The notes below the pieces were generated by a model. The model was not told the origin of the DNA. It ran no database searches and worked only from the letters and a program-made list of their open reading frames with translations. Positions 20,138-29,390 of a DNA stretch of 44,847 nucleotides are shown here, one piece after another (the stretch's first letter is position 1; each line of letters begins with the position of its first letter). Location: NCBI GenBank assembly GCA_026985435.1, contig JALSQL010000049.1:1-44847 (forward strand). Reading direction: 5' to 3'. The stretch comes from Acidilobaceae archaeon. Lineage in GTDB: Archaea > Thermoproteota > Thermoprotei_A > Sulfolobales > Acidilobaceae. The position numbers and the translations under genes are program-made.

Positions 20138-20905
20138 CTAGCCCAGGCTGGGGGCTACCCTGTCTACTACCTCCTTAACCTCGTCTGGGCTGAGCTTCCG
20201 GAAGAGGGGCCTCTCGGCCTCTATCACCGCTATCTCCATGAGGTTCCCGGCCTCCTGTAGGACCTCCTCCTTCTTCTCTTTCGTCACTGCGAAGCGCGCC
20301 CTCAGTATCGCCTCGGCTACCAGGTCTAGGGCCTCCTCCAGATTCATGTCCCTCCTGTACTTCTTCTCGAAGACGCCCATCACCGCCTCCTCGCCCATCC
20401 CCACCGCCACGGCGTAGAATCCGAAGTACTGGCCGCCGGGCTCCGTCCTGAACAGCCTGGTCTTCCCGTCCTCAACGCCTCCTATTATTAGGGAGACCCC
20501 GAAGGGCCTCACTCCCCCATGCTGTGTGTAGGCCTGCTTCAGGTCAGCCACAGCCCTCACAATGTACTCTATTCCCGCGGCCTCGCCGTAGACCAGCCTG
20601 TGCCTTATGGCGGCGAGCCTTATGTAGTCTATGAGCACCCTGCCGTCGCCGCCTATGCCGGCGAACGTCGCACCTATGTGGTCGTCTATCTTGTATATCT
20701 TCTCCATCTCCTCGAGGTCTAGCAGCCTCGAGAACCTCCTCTTCTCAGCTGCGAGCACCACGAAGGAGTCCGTGCGGAGCCCTAGGCTGGTCCACCCCTG
20801 GCGGACGGCCTCGCTCGCGTAGAGCACCTGGTATAGCCTACCCTCGGGGGAGAACATCGTTATTGCCCTGTCATACGCCGCCGCCGTCGGCCCCGGGAAC
20901 GACAC
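20138..20905 (-). CDS. psmA: Proteasome alpha subunit
   Basis: AYDRAITMFSPEGRLYQVLYASEAVRQGWTSLGLRT. Confidence 0.96.
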   Translation of the reverse strand: MSFPGPTAAAYDRAITMFSPEGRLYQVLYASEAVRQGWTSLGLRTDSFVVLAAEKRRFSRLLDLEEMEKIYKIDDHIGATFAGIGGDGRVLIDYIRLAAIRHRLVYGEAAGIEYIVRAVADLKQAYTQHGGVRPFGVSLIIGGVEDGKTRLFRTEPGGQYFGFYAVAVGMGEEAVMGVFEKKYRRDMNLEEALDLVAEAILRARFAVTKEKKEEVLQEAGNLMEIAVIEAERPLFRKLSPDEVKEVVDRVAPSLG

Positions 20906-20943
20906 GGCTCAAGCGCACCCTGCGGGCGCGCTGGCCGCCTTGC

Positions 20944-20952
20944 GGTTTATAT
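20944..20952 (+). promoter_or_regulatory. TATA element between psmA and the candidate sRNA; may fire in either direction
   Basis: GGTTTATAT (plus) / ATATAAACC (minus); about 30 nt upstream of the plus-strand hairpin RNA and about 40 nt upstream of the psmA start. Confidence 0.5.
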
Positions 20953-20980
20953 CTCGTGGCCCCTAACAGCTGGCTCCCCC

Positions 20981-21045
20981 GGGTGCCGGTGAGGGGGAGA
21001 CCGACCACTGAGCGGTGACGTAATCTTCTCTCAGCCGAGGCACCC
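20981..21045 (+). ncRNA. Candidate box C/D-like sRNA with canonical K-turn and 7-bp terminal stem
   Basis: GGGTGCC-GGT-GA-GG...CC-GA-GGCACCC closes as stem + 3-nt bulge + tandem G.A pairs; internal CTGA (D') 21008-21011 and GGTGACG (C'); T-run after 21046. Confidence 0.5.
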
Positions 21046-21078
21046 GTTTTAGCCCCAGCAGGCCCCGCCCAGCACGGG

Positions 21079-21128
21079 GATGATGACGCCGTCCCAGATG
21101 GACCGGTGACCGTATCACGACGGACTGA
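21079..21128 (+). ncRNA. Candidate box C/D sRNA (50 nt)
   Basis: C box GATGATGA 21079-21086, C'-like GGTGACC, D box CTGA 21125-21128; flanking GGG/CCC terminal pairing; guides of about 12-13 nt. Confidence 0.55.
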
Positions 21129-21148
21129 CCCAGCGGGGGTGCAGCGGC

Positions 21149-21634
21149 TTGGCCCAGTGCACGCTCGCCATAACCCTGACTACGGCGGTCGCAGCCCTGG
21201 CCGGCGGGCTGGCGGGCTACTACGCCGCCAGCCGCTCCACGAGGGGCCTAAGGGCTGCCGTGAGGGCCCTCCTAGCTGGCGCCGCTAGGGAGCGCGACGT
21301 GGCCAGGGCCGCGAGGAGGCTCTCCTCGAGGCCCCGCAGGAGGTACCTCGTATTCGAGGTAATCCCCGGCGGCGTTGGGGAGAATGAGCTTAGGCGCTCG
21401 CTGGAGGAGGCCGCCAGGAGGCTGGCCGGGGAGGCGGGCCTGGCCCTCTCCGCTCTAACCCTCGTGGAGTACAGCGAGTCCACCTCGCGCGGCATCATAC
21501 GGTTCCGCCACGAGTACAAGGCGCTGGCCCTGGCCGTGCTTGGGCTCGTCAGGGAGGTCAACGGCTCCCGGGTGGTGCTGGTGCCCCTGGCGACTACGGG
21601 CAGCCTTCGGAGGGCTAGGAGGCTCCTCTCCTAG
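21149..21634 (+). CDS. rnp2: RNase P protein component 2 (Pop5) with hydrophobic N-terminal extension (TTG start)
   Basis: RRRYLVFEVIPGGVGENELRRSLEEAARRLAGEAGLALSALTLVEYSESTSRGIIRFRHEYKALALAVLGLVREVNGSRVVLVPLATTGSLRRAR. Confidence 0.75.
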   Translation: MAQCTLAITLTTAVAALAGGLAGYYAASRSTRGLRAAVRALLAGAARERDVARAARRLSSRPRRRYLVFEVIPGGVGENELRRSLEEAARRLAGEAGLALSALTLVEYSESTSRGIIRFRHEYKALALAVLGLVREVNGSRVVLVPLATTGSLRRARRLLS

Positions 21635-21638
21635 GCGG

Positions 21639-22871
21639 CTACCTCCTACCGCGGGCCGCCACTATCTTTATCACGTCATCGTCACGTAGGACGTAAGACT
21701 CGCCCACCCTCTGCTTGGTTACGGCGTTCACAGCGTAGAGGAAGGTCTCCCCGAGGTCCGTGTGGATCATGTACGCCAGCTGCCTCGCCGTTGTGCCGCG
21801 CGGCACGAGCAGCACGTCCGGCAGCACTCTGCCCTGCTTGTCGGTGAACTTGTTGGGGTCGTCGACCGGGTAGACCGCTATCATATCCAGCACCTCGAGG
21901 ACCGCCTTGTTTATCGCCTGCTGCACGCCTGTGGAGCCCCACTTGGCCAGCACCCTCTCCCGTATCGCGTCGAGGACCGCCCTAGCCCTCCTATCCAGCC
22001 TGGACTCGTCTACCACCTCGAAATCGGGGTCCCCCGGCTTGTAGCGTATAACACCAGCCCTCGCAGCCCTCCTCAGCGCTAGCTCCGCCGCGGCGCTCGC
22101 CGGCACGACGGGGTGCTCGGGGAAGGCCTCCACGAGCCTCCTGTAGCCCTCCTCAGCCCCGGGGAGGTCTATCTTGTTCGCAACGATAACCACCGGCTTC
22201 GATGCCCTCCTCAGCTCCACTGTGAACCTCTTCAACTCGCCCGGGCTCCAGGCCGAGAGGGGCTTGTCGGTCAGGCCCGACGCTTCGAGGGCCCTTATCA
22301 CGTGGGCCTTCCTTACCCCCAGGCCCGACATCCTCTCAGCGATCGCCCCCGGCACGTCCACCACGCCGCCCGTGTCTACCTGCTTGGTGAACCTGCTCCA
22401 GTCCTTCGAGATTATCCCGTACATCCACTCGTCTACCTCCTCCAGCATCTGCCTAACCTCCTCCACGGGGTCGTAGGTCCCCGGCGCTACGGGGGTCCCC
22501 TCCGGGTCCGTCGAGCCGCTGGCGTCGACCACTAGGAGCAGCACGTCAGCCTTCCTCAGGTCGTCTAGGAACTTGTTACCCAGCCCCCGGCCCCGGTGGG
22601 CCCCCGGGACGAGGCCGGCGACGTCCATCATCCTCACTGGTATCATGCGGTCGCCCTCTAGGCACAGGCTGTTCGAGGCGTCGCACCTGGGCAGCCCCAG
22701 CTTCACGTGGACGCACCTCTTCCTAACGTAGCCCACCCCCACGTTGGGCTCTATCGTGGTGAACGGCCTGTTCTCTATCGCCACGCTAAGCTCGGTGGCG
22801 GCGGCGAAGAAGGTCGACTTCCCCACGTTAGTCTTGCCGACTACCCCCACCAGGACCCGGCTCGCCTCCAA
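21639..22871 (-). CDS. ychF: YchF/OLA1-type GTPase with TGS domain
   Basis: [57 protein letters not shown]-terminal TGS. Confidence 0.93.
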   Translation of the reverse strand: MEASRVLVGVVGKTNVGKSTFFAAATELSVAIENRPFTTIEPNVGVGYVRKRCVHVKLGLPRCDASNSLCLEGDRMIPVRMMDVAGLVPGAHRGRGLGNKFLDDLRKADVLLLVVDASGSTDPEGTPVAPGTYDPVEEVRQMLEEVDEWMYGIISKDWSRFTKQVDTGGVVDVPGAIAERMSGLGVRKAHVIRALEASGLTDKPLSAWSPGELKRFTVELRRASKPVVIVANKIDLPGAEEGYRRLVEAFPEHPVVPASAAAELALRRAARAGVIRYKPGDPDFEVVDESRLDRRARAVLDAIRERVLAKWGSTGVQQAINKAVLEVLDMIAVYPVDDPNKFTDKQGRVLPDVLLVPRGTTARQLAYMIHTDLGETFLYAVNAVTKQRVGESYVLRDDDVIKIVAARGRR

Positions 22872-22968
22872 AGCCTCACCCCCAGCGGCTGGGGCGGCAA
22901 TGATTAATACCCTAGCGCCGCGCTGGGCTCGCGCTGGGTGTAACGTCTACAGGGAGGGTGCACCGGGG

Positions 22969-23646
22969 ATGGCCAAGAGCGTCTACCACTACATAGCACT
23001 CCAGTGGAAGAGGCCCTATGACGGGGATCACGGGGCCCTGATGAAGGAGCGCCTGGTGGAGTGGCGCAGGCAGCCGGCTATAGTTAGGGTTGAGAGGCCC
23101 ACCCGACTCGACAGGGCTAGGGAGCTGGGCTACAAGGCCAAGCAGGGCGTGGTGGTTGTCAGGGTTAGGGTTAGGAAGGGTGGCCGTAGGAAGCCAAGGC
23201 CCAACAAGGGCAGGCGGCCCAAGCGCATGGGTGTCTACGGCTTCGCGCCCGCCAAGGGCCTCCAGGTGATGGCCGAGGAGAGGGCGCAGAGGAAGTACCC
23301 CAACCTCGTAGTCCTCGGGAGCTACTATGTTGGCGAGGACGGCCTCTACAAGTGGTACGAGGTCATAATGGTTGACCCCCACCACCCCGCCATCCAGAGC
23401 GACCCCGAGCTCCGCTGGGTCGCCAGCGGCAAGCACAAGTGCCGCCCCTGCCGCGGCCTAACGCCGGCCGGCAGGAGGGCCAGGGGCCTCCGGGCTACGC
23501 GCGGCCTGAGGGGGACGCACAAGCACAAGTGGAAGAAGAAGGCCAAGGAGAGGAGGCTGAGGAAGCGCCACGAGGCCAGCAGGGGCGCCAGGTTCATAGC
23601 GCCCGACGAGCTCCGGAAGAAGTATCACAGGGGAGACCTGACCTAG
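22969..23646 (+). CDS. rpl15e: Ribosomal protein L15e
   Basis: [75 protein letters not shown]. Confidence 0.96.
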   Translation: MAKSVYHYIALQWKRPYDGDHGALMKERLVEWRRQPAIVRVERPTRLDRARELGYKAKQGVVVVRVRVRKGGRRKPRPNKGRRPKRMGVYGFAPAKGLQVMAEERAQRKYPNLVVLGSYYVGEDGLYKWYEVIMVDPHHPAIQSDPELRWVASGKHKCRPCRGLTPAGRRARGLRATRGLRGTHKHKWKKKAKERRLRKRHEASRGARFIAPDELRKKYHRGDLT

Positions 23647-23720
23647 CATCGGCTCCTCCCTCCCACCGTGGCCCCCTCTAGGGTCGCCGGGGGCCCAGCA
23701 CTCCGGGGGGTGCGGCCGTC

Positions 23721-24167
23721 TTGCCTATCCGCGAGCTGCGGGCTCAGGTGTTTGTGCATGCCACCGAGGAGCGCGAGCGGGTAGTTAAAGCCCTGATGGA
23801 GCTCTTCCCCGAGGATCTCCGGGGCCAGCTGGAGGTTGAGGAGGAGCTGTTGGAGGGGCACTACGGCAACCCCATCGTCAAGATAGTCGCCAGGATCCGG
23901 GGGGAGGCCGCCGAGAGGGTGTTCCAGTACATACTGTCCAGGCTCTCGGATATCGACAGGGGTGCCCTGGCCGGGACGCTCGACGACAGGGTCGACCGGG
24001 AGGGCACGCTCTACTTCAGGGTTAGCAAGCAGGAGGCCTTCCTGGGGCGTCTAACCATCTACGAGGCCGACGATGTTATACGTGTCACCGTGCACTTCCA
24101 CGGGCGGCGCCGCGATGCTATGCGCGACTACGAGGCCAGGCTTAGGCCCAGCGGTGGGGGCGGTTGA
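23721..24167 (+). CDS. DUF54/COG1325-like RNA-binding protein (exosome-associated neighborhood)
   Basis: RAQVFVHATEERERVVKALMELFPEDLRGQLEVEEELLEGHYGNPIVKIVARIRG; between L15e and Rpp30. Confidence 0.8.
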   Translation: MPIRELRAQVFVHATEERERVVKALMELFPEDLRGQLEVEEELLEGHYGNPIVKIVARIRGEAAERVFQYILSRLSDIDRGALAGTLDDRVDREGTLYFRVSKQEAFLGRLTIYEADDVIRVTVHFHGRRRDAMRDYEARLRPSGGGG

Positions 24168-24826
24168 GCGGCGGCTACGTCGACCTGAGCGTCACCCCCC
24201 GCGGTGTGGGCGACCTTAAGGCGATAGCCAGCACGGCCCGGCGGATGGGCTACACGGTCCTGGGCGCCCCCACTGGGGTGGCGGGGGCTCCCACCTGCGT
24301 CGACGGCGTGCTCGTGGTTCCACGGTACGTCGTCAGGGCTTCCACGCGGAGGGAGGCGGCCAGGGGCCTCGCCTCGGCGCCCCGCGGCGCCCTGGTCGTG
24401 GTCGAGGCCGAGTCGCAGGACGTGGCGCGCTACGCGGCCGTGAACAAGAGGGTCGACGTGCTGCGGCTACCCTATAGGATGCTCCGCCTGGTGGATAGGA
24501 GCACCGCCAGGCTCTTCCGGGAGAGGGGGTGGGGCCTCGTCGAGGTTAGCCTCAGGCCTATAACGGAGGGTCGCCTGGGTCTCCTGGCTAGGCTCTTCAC
24601 CGCCCTCAGGCGGGCCGAGGCCTACTCCGTACCCCTGGCGCTTGTGAGTGACGCCGACGGCCCCCTGGGGCTATGGCACCCCTACAGCCTGGCTGGCCTC
24701 GCATCGCTCTCCGGGCTCCCCATCGAGAGGGGCCTCGCCCTAGCCTCCACCGCGCCCCGCAGAGCCCTGGCTAGGCGCAGGCTTGGGCCAGGCTGCCCCG
24801 CAGGGCGGGCTGGCGGTAGCGCCTAG
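24164..24826 (+). CDS. rnp3: RNase P protein component 3 (Rpp30)
   Basis: YVDLSVTPRGVGDLKAIASTARRMGYTVLGAPT, TIM-barrel-like, VLRLPYRM; neighborhood. Confidence 0.75.
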   Translation: MSGGYVDLSVTPRGVGDLKAIASTARRMGYTVLGAPTGVAGAPTCVDGVLVVPRYVVRASTRREAARGLASAPRGALVVVEAESQDVARYAAVNKRVDVLRLPYRMLRLVDRSTARLFRERGWGLVEVSLRPITEGRLGLLARLFTALRRAEAYSVPLALVSDADGPLGLWHPYSLAGLASLSGLPIERGLALASTAPRRALARRRLGPGCPAGRAGGSA

Positions 24827-26329
24827 GAAGGCCTGGAGCTCCCTCCTCAGGAGGTCGACGCTAGCCCCGGGGTGCCTGACGAGCCCGTGCCACGGGGGGT
24901 CCTCGTCGACTGGCAGGGGGCCCGCCATCGCCTCCAGGTCTAGGCCCACCTCGCGCGCCGCCCTCCTCAGGGCCCCGAGGCCCCCACCGTAGATGCCCCA
25001 GAGGACTACCAGATCCCCGGCGGGCTCCCCTCCCCTGCCGACAGCAGCCTGGGCGTGCGCGTAGCGGGGGTCGTATGTTTCAACCTCAACCCCTAGCCTG
25101 GCGAGCCTGCGCCTTAGGAGCCTGTGCCTAGCCCTAACCTCGCCGACCCCGGGGGCCCCCAGCCACTGCAGCGGCGTCGAGGGCTTCGGCACGAAGGGGT
25201 TGGCGGAGACTCTAACCCGCCCGCCCCTAGCCCGGGCCTCGGCTGCCACCTGCTCGACCAGGCCCAGCGTGGCCTCCAGGTCCTCCTCGCCCTCGCCGGG
25301 GAGGGGCGTTATCAGGTAGAGCTTCACGGTCCTAATGCCGACGTCGAGGGCTGCCGCCGCCACCCGGGCGACGAGCCCCGGCTCGATGGCCTTGTTGATG
25401 GCCGCCCCGAGCCTGCAGCTGCCAGTCTCGGGGGCTATTGTGAGCGTGCGCTGGCCGCCCTCGGCTATGAGGCGTATACGCCGGGGGGTGAGGGTCTCAA
25501 CGCGGAGGCTCGGCACGCTCGCCTCGACCCCCAGCGTCTCCACGGCGTGGGCCAGGGCCTTCTCGGCCCACGGGTTGTCGAAGAAGGATAGGCTGTAGAA
25601 GGCAACCTTCCCCAACCCGTTGGCTTCAACCCCCTCCTCCATGAGCTCCCTCATCCTCTGAAGGCTCCTATGCCTCATCGGCCTGAATATGAAGCCCTCC
25701 ATGCAGAACCTGCAGCCGCGCCCGCACCCCCTGCTCGCCTCCAGCGGGTACGCCCTGCCCCAGACGGGCTCGACGCCGCGGGGCATGGTTATGCTCGTGG
25801 GGTACCACGAGCGGTCCAGGCTCTTGGCGTAGACGCGCTCCACTGGGAGCGGGGAGCGCCCGGGCACCAGCAGTCCGGCGCTGGCCAGCCTCGACAGCCT
25901 GGAGTCCCTCGAGGGCGCCTCGAGGGCGTGGAGGATATGGTCCAGGACGGGCTCGGCCTCGCCGGGGAGCACGGCGTCGGCGAAGCCCAGCGAGGGCAGG
26001 GGGTTAGCAGTGGGCACCGGCCCCCCAGCTATCACCACCGGCCCGCCGCGCCTCGCCCGCGAGCTGGGCTCCACGCCCCCCTCGACCAGGGCCCTCACCG
26101 CGTAGGGCAGGCTTAGCTCGTAGGAGACGCTCACGAGCAGGGCGTCGAGCCTGGCGGGCGCTGGCGCGCCGCGGGGGTACGCCTCCAGCCCCCCGTCCTC
26201 GAGGAAGTACCCGTACACCTCCGCGCCCGACTCCCTGAGGTAGCCCCCTATCAGGTGGTAGGCGACGCCCGAGAGGGCTACCCTCATGGGCGCCGGGTAG
26301 ACTATGCCGACCCTCACGCGCCCTGGCAT
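24740..26329 (-). CDS. Radical SAM protein with N-terminal cobalamin-binding-like region
   Basis: EASRGCGRGCRFCMEG (CxxxCxxC), VVIAGGPVPTANPLPSLGFADAVLPGEAEPVL. Confidence 0.85.
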   Translation of the reverse strand: MPGRVRVGIVYPAPMRVALSGVAYHLIGGYLRESGAEVYGYFLEDGGLEAYPRGAPAPARLDALLVSVSYELSLPYAVRALVEGGVEPSSRARRGGPVVIAGGPVPTANPLPSLGFADAVLPGEAEPVLDHILHALEAPSRDSRLSRLASAGLLVPGRSPLPVERVYAKSLDRSWYPTSITMPRGVEPVWGRAYPLEASRGCGRGCRFCMEGFIFRPMRHRSLQRMRELMEEGVEANGLGKVAFYSLSFFDNPWAEKALAHAVETLGVEASVPSLRVETLTPRRIRLIAEGGQRTLTIAPETGSCRLGAAINKAIEPGLVARVAAAALDVGIRTVKLYLITPLPGEGEEDLEATLGLVEQVAAEARARGGRVRVSANPFVPKPSTPLQWLGAPGVGEVRARHRLLRRRLARLGVEVETYDPRYAHAQAAVGRGGEPAGDLVVLWGIYGGGLGALRRAAREVGLDLEAMAGPLPVDEDPPWHGLVRHPGASVDLLRRELQAFLGATASPPCGAAWPKPAPSQGSAGRGGG

Positions 26330-27558
26330 CTGTACTCGGCACCTCTAGGCACGTCCCTGGACACCACGCAGCCCGGCCAGACCCTGGCGTAGGAGCCCAC
26401 CTTCACGCCGGGCATTAGCGACACGTTTATACCGGTCTGGGCGTGGCCCCCCACTATCGCGCCCAGCTTCCTGAGGCCCGTGGAGACCCTCCTACCCTTG
26501 ACTGTCATCTTAACGGGCCTCCCGTCGAAGCGCAGATTCGCGGTTACCGTGCCCGCCCCCAGGTTCGCCTCCTCCCCTATAACGCTGTCCCCCACGTAGT
26601 TCAGGTGGGGCGCCCTAGCCCCCTCTAGCAGTATCGACCCCTTGACCTCGACCGAGAAGCCGGCCTTCGAGCCCCGCTCCAGCGCGGTCATGGGCCTCAG
26701 CCTGGCGCACGGCCCCACGTCCACGCCCGGCCCTATGTAGGCCGGACCCTCCACCGCCACGTGGGCCCTCACCCTGGCCGTGGGGGCCACGTAGACTGGC
26801 CCCTCCAGCACCGCCGATGGGTGGACCTCCCCCTCGACCCTAGGCTCCAGCTCGTACTCCAAAGCCGCCCGGACGGCTAGTATGTAGTCCCACGGACGCC
26901 CCACGTCCCTCCACATGCCCCGCTCTACGACCGCGTAGGAGAGCCCGCCACCCCGGCTGAGGCGGTCGAGTATGTCGGTTAACTCCAGCTCGCCCCTCGC
27001 CGAGGGCCTGAGGCTGCCGAGGAGCCTGAGGCTCTCGGCTGGCAGGGCGTAGACCCCGGTGAGGGCTAGGTTGGAGGGCTCGGTGCCGGGCTCCGGCTTC
27101 TCCACGAACCCCTCGATGCCGCCGTCGGACACTATGGCCACCCCGAACTCGCTCGGGTTCTCGACCTCTGCTAGGAGCACCTGGGGCGGCTTCATCTCGC
27201 GGGCGAGCCGCCAGGCCGGCCTGGCCAGGAACACGTCTGAGAATATAACTAGGTAATCGTCATCCCCGCCAGCGTCGAAAGCCACCCTCAGGGCGTCCCC
27301 TGTCCCCCTAGGCTCGGACTGGCCCACCACCACGACGTCGTCGCCCATGCAGGGCTGCGCCTCGACCTCGGCCACCCTATCCCCAGGCGCCACCACGACT
27401 ATCTCGTCGACCCTGGGGTGCTCCCTCGCCATCCTCACGGCCCTGCAGAGGAGGCTCTCCCCTAGTATGGGGAGCAGTGGCTTGAGCCTAGTCTCCGTCA
27501 GGGGCTTAAGCCTCTCCCCCCTCCCCGCCGCTAGTATCGCCGCTTTCACCCTCACCAC
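26314..27558 (-). CDS. Bifunctional sugar-1-phosphate nucleotidylyltransferase/acyltransferase (GlmU-like)
   Basis: AAILAAGRGERLKPLTETRLKPLLPI; C-terminal left-handed beta-helix hexapeptides. Confidence 0.87.
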   Translation of the reverse strand: MVRVKAAILAAGRGERLKPLTETRLKPLLPILGESLLCRAVRMAREHPRVDEIVVVAPGDRVAEVEAQPCMGDDVVVVGQSEPRGTGDALRVAFDAGGDDDYLVIFSDVFLARPAWRLAREMKPPQVLLAEVENPSEFGVAIVSDGGIEGFVEKPEPGTEPSNLALTGVYALPAESLRLLGSLRPSARGELELTDILDRLSRGGGLSYAVVERGMWRDVGRPWDYILAVRAALEYELEPRVEGEVHPSAVLEGPVYVAPTARVRAHVAVEGPAYIGPGVDVGPCARLRPMTALERGSKAGFSVEVKGSILLEGARAPHLNYVGDSVIGEEANLGAGTVTANLRFDGRPVKMTVKGRRVSTGLRKLGAIVGGHAQTGINVSLMPGVKVGSYARVWPGCVVSRDVPRGAEYRCQGA

Positions 27559-28615
27559 CCAGCCGGTCGTGCAGGACGGTACCCAGGGCTATGAGCGCAG
27601 CGGCTGCGGCGTACTCTGTCGACAGGGTTATCCCGGGGGCTATGTCGACTACGAGGTCCGCGTACCTGTATATGCCGAGGGGTATGCCCTCCCTAGACCC
27701 CACCAGGATGTTGACCCTCCTTCTCCCCCGGACCACGCGCCAGAGCTCGTCTGCAACCCTCGAGACCGGCTCCCCCTCCGGCTCGAGAACAATTATCGGC
27801 TCGCCCCTCCTATCCCGGACTAGCTGGTGGATGTCCTGCACGAGAACCTGGACCCTCTCTACCCGGCGGTGGTAGCTCTTCTCCTGGACCCTGAACCTGC
27901 TCTCTATGCCCTCGAAGACCCCTCCGAGGAACTCGTAGAGCTCCCTGGCCCTAACGGGGCCCGCCGGGGCTACGACCAGCTCCCTGACCTCGAAGTTCTG
28001 GACCTCCCTGCCTATCCTAACCCCCATGTTCCTGCAGGCGTCCAGGGGGCCTAGGTAGGGCATCTGGACAACCGCCACCCTACGGTACAGCCTGTAGAGG
28101 GGGTTCTTGCCCGGCCTCATCTTCCTCCACTCGAGCGTGCCGGGGTAGAGTGTGAGGAGCGCCTTATCTGCGATTATCTCGATCCCAACAACCTTGTCGG
28201 GGTAGGTGAGGTTCACGCACGCCCCCGTAGCTCTCCTGACAGCATCGCCAGCGGCGACGTTTACGTCTATGCTAGTGAACCCGTGGCGCCCCCGCCTCAC
28301 GGTCCTGACCGCGAAGCACTCGCCCGGCCCGATCCTCCCCTTCGCGAGCTCCGCCGCCGCCCTGGCGATCTCCCCCGGGTCGGCCCTCACAACCCTCTCG
28401 ACCACGAAAACCCTGTCGGCCTCTACGACCTCCCCCTCTATCCTCCTAGCATCCGACGCAGGGTCGCTGCAGCCGTAGACCAGCACAAGCCCCCGGAACC
28501 CCCTAGGCGAGGGTTCGGCGCGGAGCCCGAGCTCCTCTATCCTAGCAGCGGCAACCCTCTCCATGCCAAGGCTCGTCTTCACGAGTAGGCAGGGCTCCTC
28601 CGCCAGCTGCGACAC
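27506..28615 (-). CDS. THUMP-domain / SPOUT-like RNA methyltransferase
   Basis: N-terminal THUMP-like region (CFAVRTVRRGRHGFTSIDVNVAAGDAVRRATGACVNLTYPDKVVGIEI); C-terminal ILVGSREGIPLGIYRYADLVVDIAPGITLSTEYAAAAALIAL. Confidence 0.7.
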   Translation of the reverse strand: MSQLAEEPCLLVKTSLGMERVAAARIEELGLRAEPSPRGFRGLVLVYGCSDPASDARRIEGEVVEADRVFVVERVVRADPGEIARAAAELAKGRIGPGECFAVRTVRRGRHGFTSIDVNVAAGDAVRRATGACVNLTYPDKVVGIEIIADKALLTLYPGTLEWRKMRPGKNPLYRLYRRVAVVQMPYLGPLDACRNMGVRIGREVQNFEVRELVVAPAGPVRARELYEFLGGVFEGIESRFRVQEKSYHRRVERVQVLVQDIHQLVRDRRGEPIIVLEPEGEPVSRVADELWRVVRGRRRVNILVGSREGIPLGIYRYADLVVDIAPGITLSTEYAAAAALIALGTVLHDRLGGEGESGDTSGGEGGEA

Positions 28616-28691
28616 CCCGAGAGGCCGGGGGGTAGGATGGGGTTTAGATGCCGTTGCCCAAAGCCCTGGCGGCCGCTGGCTAGCCCCCAGG

Positions 28692-29351
28692 TTACAGGCC
28701 CTCGCCCTTCTGTAGCGGCGACACCACCACAGCCTTCTCCGGGCCGTTGGGCCCGGGTATCCAGAGCAGCTTTGACTTGGCTATCTCGACCTTCCTTATG
28801 GCGTATATCTTCCTGGCGGCCTGCTCTATCTCCTGCGCCAGGCTCCCCTCGACGTCGCTGAACACCATGGCCTTTATGAACTCGTCTAGCGTGCTCTCCC
28901 TGGCCCTCCTCTCTATGACCTCCTGCATCGCCTTCCTTATAGCCCTCTTCTGGCTCGTCTTGCACCGGTACCTCGTGAATACCATAGCGGTTACCCGCAG
29001 GCCGTAGCCGTCCTTCGTCCACACGTTGAAGATGCCCGTTATCTTGCTGCTCTTCCTCCTCGTGAGACTCCTTATGTAGTCCCTCAGCAGCTCGTGGCCC
29101 TTGAAGCGCGTGTAGGCCTTGTCGCCGTCGACCCGGACTATCTGGAAGTACAGTTTTATGTGGACGTGGGCGAAGTCGCCGGTTATATCGTAGAGCGTGG
29201 TCTCCATCACCCTGCCTATAAGTTTCAGTGGGTCATCAGCCGGCGTGGTGCCGAGCACGGCCTCGCCGAAGACCGGCGGGGCCACGACCGTGTACCACTT
29301 CTTCAGCTTCCACGTGTCCCTGACCGCTGCCCTAGCCCTGCGCCTAGCCAT
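28692..29351 (-). CDS. rps3ae: Ribosomal protein S3Ae
   Basis: WKLKKWYTVVAPPVFGEAVLGTTPADDPLKLIGRVMETTLYDITGDFAHVHIKLYFQI. Confidence 0.95.
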   Translation of the reverse strand: MARRRARAAVRDTWKLKKWYTVVAPPVFGEAVLGTTPADDPLKLIGRVMETTLYDITGDFAHVHIKLYFQIVRVDGDKAYTRFKGHELLRDYIRSLTRRKSSKITGIFNVWTKDGYGLRVTAMVFTRYRCKTSQKRAIRKAMQEVIERRARESTLDEFIKAMVFSDVEGSLAQEIEQAARKIYAIRKVEIAKSKLLWIPGPNGPEKAVVVSPLQKGEGL

Positions 29352-29390
29352 CCCCGCAGGCACCAGCGGGCACGCGCCCGGTTAGGGGCT

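Noticed and set aside
28579-29022. 147-aa minus ORF overlapping S3Ae
   Set aside because: Alternate frame of rps3ae; charged low-complexity translation
29224-29245. TCATCA/TCAG motifs suggesting a minus-strand C/D sRNA inside S3Ae
   Set aside because: C and D boxes only about 10 nt apart, not enough room for guides
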